Of a stretch of 17,160 bases of DNA, positions 13,949 through 17,160 are shown one piece after another. The position numbers and the translations under genes are program-made. Where the stretch lies: contig JAUYOQ010000241.1 of NCBI GenBank assembly GCA_030697975.1, positions 1-17,160 of the forward strand, in the 5' to 3' direction. How positions within the stretch are numbered: the stretch's first letter is position 1; each line of letters starts with the position of its first letter. The notes beneath the pieces are model-generated. The model searched no databases. It was not told the origin of the DNA and saw only the letters and a program-made list of their open reading frames with translations. Source of the stretch: Nitrosopumilaceae archaeon (GTDB lineage: Archaea; Thermoproteota; Nitrososphaeria; Nitrososphaerales; Nitrosopumilaceae).

Positions 13949-14792
13949 GCACTTCGGCCTTTTTGTTATTTACTTCAGAAACTACCGTCTTTCCTTCAAA
14001 TGACGAAAAAACTTTCTTTAGATTTGAAATGTTGTCTTTTTTGGTAACTGCTGCAATAGAAGGACCATTGCCTGATATTGATGCCCCCAAAGCCCCGCTT
14101 TCAACAAGTTCTGCAATTATTCTAGGATCAGAGTTTAAGACAGTTGAAGTTGCAAGTCCATTTAAAATCATGGCGTTCCAATAGTCTGAATTTTTTGCAA
14201 GATTCCACGCTTGCTCAAAAATTGCACTTTGAGTTTTTAGATTTCTAATGTTTCCACGTTTACGTGATTTTGGAATAAATATTACAACTGATAGGTTTCG
14301 TGGGCCTTTTTCTGAATGAATTATTTTTCTTTTGTAATTGTCAGTAACCACAAAACCTCCATAGTAACAGGCGCATGCATCGTCATAAGCTCCTGTAATG
14401 CTGACTCCGGTTTCAATAGATGCGTCAACTCCTGCAACCAGTATTTGTGAATCATTTAAGCTAGGATTGAACAACTTTGCACATGCTAATGCAACTGCAG
14501 ATGATATTGCACTAGAGCTTTTTAACCCATAACCAGTTGGAATTTCAGACTTTAATGAGATTCTAATCTTTGTTTTTTCAAGATCGTCTTTTGGTACTAT
14601 TTTTTCTACGACTTTATTTATTAATCGCGAACTCAGGTTTTTTGTTTCTGATTCTATTATGATCCCTTTTCCCTGCGATGCCTCTACTTCTGTTTCTACC
14701 TTAGATGATATCCCAAGCGTAGCACCTTTTCCAGTAGCTATTGCACTAACTATGGAGATTGCTCCATGCAGACTAGCTTTTACTATTTGCAT
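13938..14792 (-). CDS. aroK: Archaeal shikimate kinase (GHMP kinase family)
   Basis: This enzyme phosphorylates shikimate at O3 with ATP. It is the archaeal GHMP-type kinase, unrelated to bacterial AroK/AroL. Motif 1 is ASLHGAISIVSAIATGKGAT (residues 6-25), the ATP loop is EIPTGYGLKSSSAISSAVAL (83-102) and motif 3 is GALGASISGNGPSIAAV near the C-terminus. SITGAYDDACACYYGGFVV is the conserved central block. Length of 284 residues matches archaeal relatives. Two starts are possible: TTG at 14795 or the adjoining ATG at 14792. I choose the ATG because a GGAGG sequence lies 6 bases upstream of it and only 3 from the TTG. The ATG shares one base with the aroE stop (TGATG). The gene overlaps aroA by 11 bases at its 3' end. 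Confidence 0.95.
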   Translation of the reverse strand: MQIVKASLHGAISIVSAIATGKGATLGISSKVETEVEASQGKGIIIESETKNLSSRLINKVVEKIVPKDDLEKTKIRISLKSEIPTGYGLKSSSAISSAVALACAKLFNPSLNDSQILVAGVDASIETGVSITGAYDDACACYYGGFVVTDNYKRKIIHSEKGPRNLSVVIFIPKSRKRGNIRNLKTQSAIFEQAWNLAKNSDYWNAMILNGLATSTVLNSDPRIIAELVESGALGASISGNGPSIAAVTKKDNISNLKKVFSSFEGKTVVSEVNNKKAEVHEL

Positions 14793-15610
14793 CAAAATCC
14801 TCCAAGCAATGCTTTTTTCATGGTGTCGTATGGCGCATCAATGCCGTGCCATATTTCAAATGAGCGAACCGCTTGTCCTAAAAGCATCTCATAACCATAA
14901 ATTATTGTTGCACCATTTTTCTTTGCCTGTACAACAAGATCAGTATTCATTGGCATGTAAACAATATCATAAACAACTGTATCTTTATTGATGCACGCTT
15001 TTGGAATAGGGACTGGTTCGTTTTTTAGGCCTATCGAAGTTGCGTTTACAATGAATTTGTGTTGTGGTGACGCATCAATTTCTTGAAAAGATTTTGCTAC
15101 TGCATCTAGTCCAAGTTTTTGAGCAAACTGTGCTAGTTTTATTGCATTTTCTTTTGTTCTATTGGCTATTGTTATCTTTGCTACATTTTCTTTAATGAAT
15201 GCAACAACAATTGCTCTGGCAGCTCCACCTGCACCCAACAATAAAACACTTGAATCTTTTACTGTAATGTTTCGTTTTTTTATCGGATCAAGAAATCCAT
15301 CCATGTCAGTATTGTATCCTTTTAGTTTTCCATTATCATTTGATACTGTGTTTGTTGCACCTATGATGTTACAGTTGTCATCCGCTTCGTCCAAATATTT
15401 TAGCATCTCAACTTTATGAGGAATTGTTACATTAAATCCTGCAATTTTAATTGATTTTAAGGATTCAACTCCTTCTGCAAGCTCACCTTTTGGTATCCTA
15501 TATGCAATATACGTGCAATCTAAACCAAGTTCCCTAAATGCAGCATTATGTATATTTGGTGAGAGTGAATGATTAATTGGATCACCTATCACAGCAAAAG
15601 TTTTTGTCAT
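14792..15610 (-). CDS. aroE: Shikimate dehydrogenase
   Basis: AroE reduces 3-dehydroshikimate to shikimate with NADPH. The substrate-binding N-terminal domain shows VIGDPINHSLSPNIHNAAF (Ser15, Ser17), the catalytic Lys66 in GFNVTIPHK, NTV near residue 88 and YNTDMDG with catalytic Asp102. The nucleotide-binding domain has LLLGAGGAARAI (residues 123-134) and IANRTKENA, whose Asn-Arg-Thr motif indicates NADP preference. The C-terminal GYEMLLGQAVRSFEIWHG includes Gln246. Length of 272 residues is standard. The ATG at 15610 is about 28 bases from a TTTAAA box, so aroE starts its own leaderless transcription unit with the shikimate kinase and aroA genes, despite the pathway neighbours upstream. 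Confidence 0.97.
   Translation of the reverse strand: MTKTFAVIGDPINHSLSPNIHNAAFRELGLDCTYIAYRIPKGELAEGVESLKSIKIAGFNVTIPHKVEMLKYLDEADDNCNIIGATNTVSNDNGKLKGYNTDMDGFLDPIKKRNITVKDSSVLLLGAGGAARAIVVAFIKENVAKITIANRTKENAIKLAQFAQKLGLDAVAKSFQEIDASPQHKFIVNATSIGLKNEPVPIPKACINKDTVVYDIVYMPMNTDLVVQAKKNGATIIYGYEMLLGQAVRSFEIWHGIDAPYDTMKKALLGGF
14799..14803 (-). promoter_or_regulatory. Shine-Dalgarno sequence of the shikimate kinase gene
   Basis: GGAGG on the minus strand, inside the last aroE codons, is the clearest ribosome-binding site in the aromatic cluster. Its 6-base spacing supports the ATG at 14792 over the TTG at 14795. Confidence 0.65.
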
Positions 15611-15635
15611 TTAGAATTGTCAAAGAAAAGATTGA

Positions 15636-15641
15636 TTTAAA
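15636..15641 (-). promoter_or_regulatory. TATA box of aroE
   Basis: TTTAAA (minus-strand context AGTTTAAATC) is centred about 28 bases before the aroE ATG in the 59-base gap after aroD, which suggests an internal promoter. Confidence 0.55.
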
Positions 15642-15669
15642 CTATTTATCACGAAACAAGTTTTGAAAA

Positions 15670-16335
15670 CTAGATTTTGATAATAGATTTTATTTCATCT
15701 AAACTAAATTGGCCAGGAGCTATCGGTTTTCCTAGAGAAACATAGGTGTAGGGGCTTCCAAGAAAAAGGCAAAGAATACGTGACATCTTGCCATATTCAC
15801 CCATCGAGAACGCAATTAGATTCAGTTTTGAGGCGTTATTGTACAGTGACAACACGCGTGTAGAGTCGTTTGTTGAGCTTGCAGTAGTTACAATTTTGAT
15901 GTTTTTTGAAAATTTTGTCATTTGGTTTAAAATCTTGCTCAAGGCTGAGTCATTTGGTGTTTTTTTAAAGTTATGCCATGAAACAAGCAAATCTGTTCTA
16001 GTTTTTTTAATATAACTTGCAAACTGTTTGTTTTTTCTTAATGTGTTATACTCAACATCTAAAAGAAACGGATTGTATTCTGCAATTAATTTTAGAATAG
16101 ATAACCTTTCATTTTCGCTTCCAGAAAACTTGCCTCCTTCAGATTTTGAGCGTAGAGTACAAACAGATCTTTTCAAATATTTTTTTACCAATTCTAATGA
16201 TTCTGGAACTTGATGTGGGCTTAGAAAATCAAATCGTATTTCAACATAATTTGATTTTTTTGTGATCCTTTTTACAACCTGACTAAGTTTTTTTGGCGTT
16301 TTTTCAGCTATTGTAACACATGTTTTGTATGCCAT
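15670..16335 (-). CDS. aroD: 3-dehydroquinate dehydratase, type I
   Basis: AroD dehydrates 3-dehydroquinate to 3-dehydroshikimate through a Schiff base with a lysine. This is the type I (TIM barrel) enzyme: VEIRFDFL near residues 31-38 (Glu32, Arg34), TLRSKSEGGKFSGSENERL (61-79), LLDVEYNT, the catalytic His121 in LVSWHNF, the Schiff-base Lys147 in IKIVTTA, and IAFSMGEYGKMSRIL and GQFSLDEI toward the C-terminus. At 221 residues it is a compact archaeal form. The ATG at 16335 comes 3 bases after the stop of the 3-dehydroquinate synthase gene, with no ribosome-binding site visible, so expression probably depends on that gene. The 59-base gap downstream holds the aroE promoter. Confidence 0.95.
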   Translation of the reverse strand: MAYKTCVTIAEKTPKKLSQVVKRITKKSNYVEIRFDFLSPHQVPESLELVKKYLKRSVCTLRSKSEGGKFSGSENERLSILKLIAEYNPFLLDVEYNTLRKNKQFASYIKKTRTDLLVSWHNFKKTPNDSALSKILNQMTKFSKNIKIVTTASSTNDSTRVLSLYNNASKLNLIAFSMGEYGKMSRILCLFLGSPYTYVSLGKPIAPGQFSLDEIKSIIKI

Positions 16336-16338
16336 TGT

Positions 16339-17160
16339 CTATTTTTCAAGAATATATTCATCAGATACTTCCATTCCAAAATGTCTACCAGTAGCAGGTT
16401 TTGAGTACACTAGTACAGAGTCTCCTTTTTTTAAGTGAGTTACAGATACTAAATGGCCGTTTGGTTTCACAAATCGAATAGTTTCTGCGTCTTGAGCTAT
16501 TATCCCTCCAACCTCATCGCCTATCTGAGCTTTTATCATTAGCATTGGTCTTCTTTCAATTTTTGATCTTCCTACTGTGGCCCTTCGCGCTTTTCCTTTT
16601 GAATCAAGAACCAACACTTCAGAACCTGTTTCAAGCTCTGATAGGTACTTTGTCGTGCCATCAGGTGATAAGGTGTAACAGTGTACTGCGCCAGCATTTA
16701 CTCTGAAAGGTCTAGGTGATGTAAAAGAAGAGCCAACTGATTCGTTATGAACTAAAAACAAAAAGTTTGCTCTGCTTCCAATTAGCATCCCTTCTCCCCT
16801 GTGGAGCATAGATGCAGTATCTACACAGACTCGCTCTCCGTCTCCTACTCCCTTAACATCAATAATCTTTGCTGTCTGTAAATCAAAACTTCCTGAGCCA
16901 AGATAAACAAGTGCATCTCTTACCTCATTAATGGATGACGTCTCAAAAATGACGCCGTCTACGCCAATCTCAAGTATTGAGAACATTTTCCGTACCTCTT
17001 CAGGCTTTTTTGCTATGGCAAAAATTTTGGTATGTAACTTGTGCAATTTTGCAATAATGTTCTCAAGTGGAATTATTTTCCAGTCTTTTACCTCAACTAT
17101 TACAAAATCTAAGCCTTTTTTTGCAGAATCTAGAATTTTTTCTATATCTGCATTAGACAA
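16339..17160 (-). CDS. 3-dehydroquinate synthase II (archaeal type), partial
   Basis: This NAD-dependent enzyme converts 2-amino-3,7-dideoxy-D-threo-hept-6-ulosonate to 3-dehydroquinate in archaea that lack the bacterial DAHP/AroB entry. It matches the MJ1249 type, not bacterial AroB. Visible blocks are VKGVGDGERVCVDTASML, EGMLIGSRANFLFLVHNES, PRPFRVNAGAVHCYTL, YLSELETGSEVLVLD, GRSKIERRPM and the C-terminal SKPATGRHFG. Only 273 codons are inside the window and the frame is open to the edge; full-length family members have roughly 340-380 residues, so the N-terminal ~80-100 residues are missing. The TTG at the extreme edge is probably an internal Leu codon. It stands 3 bases upstream of aroD and is the first visible gene of the aromatic cluster. 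The aldolase-type enzyme for the preceding step may lie just outside. Confidence 0.93.
   Translation of the reverse strand: MSNADIEKILDSAKKGLDFVIVEVKDWKIIPLENIIAKLHKLHTKIFAIAKKPEEVRKMFSILEIGVDGVIFETSSINEVRDALVYLGSGSFDLQTAKIIDVKGVGDGERVCVDTASMLHRGEGMLIGSRANFLFLVHNESVGSSFTSPRPFRVNAGAVHCYTLSPDGTTKYLSELETGSEVLVLDSKGKARRATVGRSKIERRPMLMIKAQIGDEVGGIIAQDAETIRFVKPNGHLVSVTHLKKGDSVLVYSKPATGRHFGMEVSDEYILEK

Noticed and set aside
14659..14991. Plus-strand open frame of 110 codons across the aroE/shikimate kinase junction
   Set aside because: Antisense to two well-supported enzymes, with no initiation signals or family similarity.
1..17160. Mobile element, CRISPR array, toxin-antitoxin or defence system
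   Set aside because: No transposase, integrase, direct-repeat array, target-site duplication or defence-type protein is found; composition looks even and nearly all genes are housekeeping.

Overview
The window looks like core chromosome of an ammonia-oxidising-type archaeon (Nitrososphaerota/Thaumarchaeota, most like the Nitrosopumilus/Nitrosarchaeum group). The basis is low GC, the archaeal ribosomal proteins S24e and S27ae, archaeal-only enzyme forms (GHMP-type shikimate kinase, 3-dehydroquinate synthase II, ThiD-ThiN fusion, ApgM phosphoglycerate mutase), and many genes whose start codon lies about 24-29 bases downstream of a TATA-like box, the leaderless arrangement common in these archaea. 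The lineage is an inference from gene content. I see no tRNA, rRNA, insertion sequence, CRISPR array, prophage or integration site.

Left part (1-6124): a possible 3' end of a plus-strand gene at the edge; an unrecognised protein with an HExxH zinc-peptidase motif; a minus-strand pair rps24e-rps27ae, the second being a 58-residue zinc-ribbon protein; a DUF309 protein; apgM (glycolysis/gluconeogenesis); a divergent GalT-like nucleotidyltransferase; a small four-helix membrane protein; and a minus-strand pair of a sugar-phosphate nucleotidyltransferase and a GNA1-like N-acetyltransferase, probably for nucleotide-sugar synthesis.

Middle (6181-8874): two divergent thiamin genes, thiDN (HMP/HMP-P kinase fused to ThiN thiamin-phosphate synthase) and thiC (HMP-P synthase), separated by 54 bases that contain one palindromic TTTAAA at leaderless distance from both starts.

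Right part (8845-17160): a large minus-strand aromatic amino acid cluster. Read in transcription order it follows the pathway: 3-dehydroquinate synthase II (cut by the window edge), 3-dehydroquinate dehydratase, shikimate dehydrogenase, shikimate kinase, EPSP synthase, chorismate synthase, a chorismate mutase-aminotransferase fusion, prephenate dehydrogenase, and finally a NUDIX hydrolase. TATA-like boxes before aroE and aroC suggest at least three transcription units. Prephenate dehydratase (phenylalanine branch) and the enzymes of the first step are not in the window.

I found no convincing novel multi-gene defence or mobile system. The points most worth following are the chorismate mutase-aminotransferase fusion, the GNA1-like/nucleotidyltransferase pair, the shared thi promoter, the GalT homologue with Asn in place of the usual active-site Gln, the NUDIX gene ending the aromatic operon, and the rps27ae start lying directly after, and in frame with, the rps24e stop codon.
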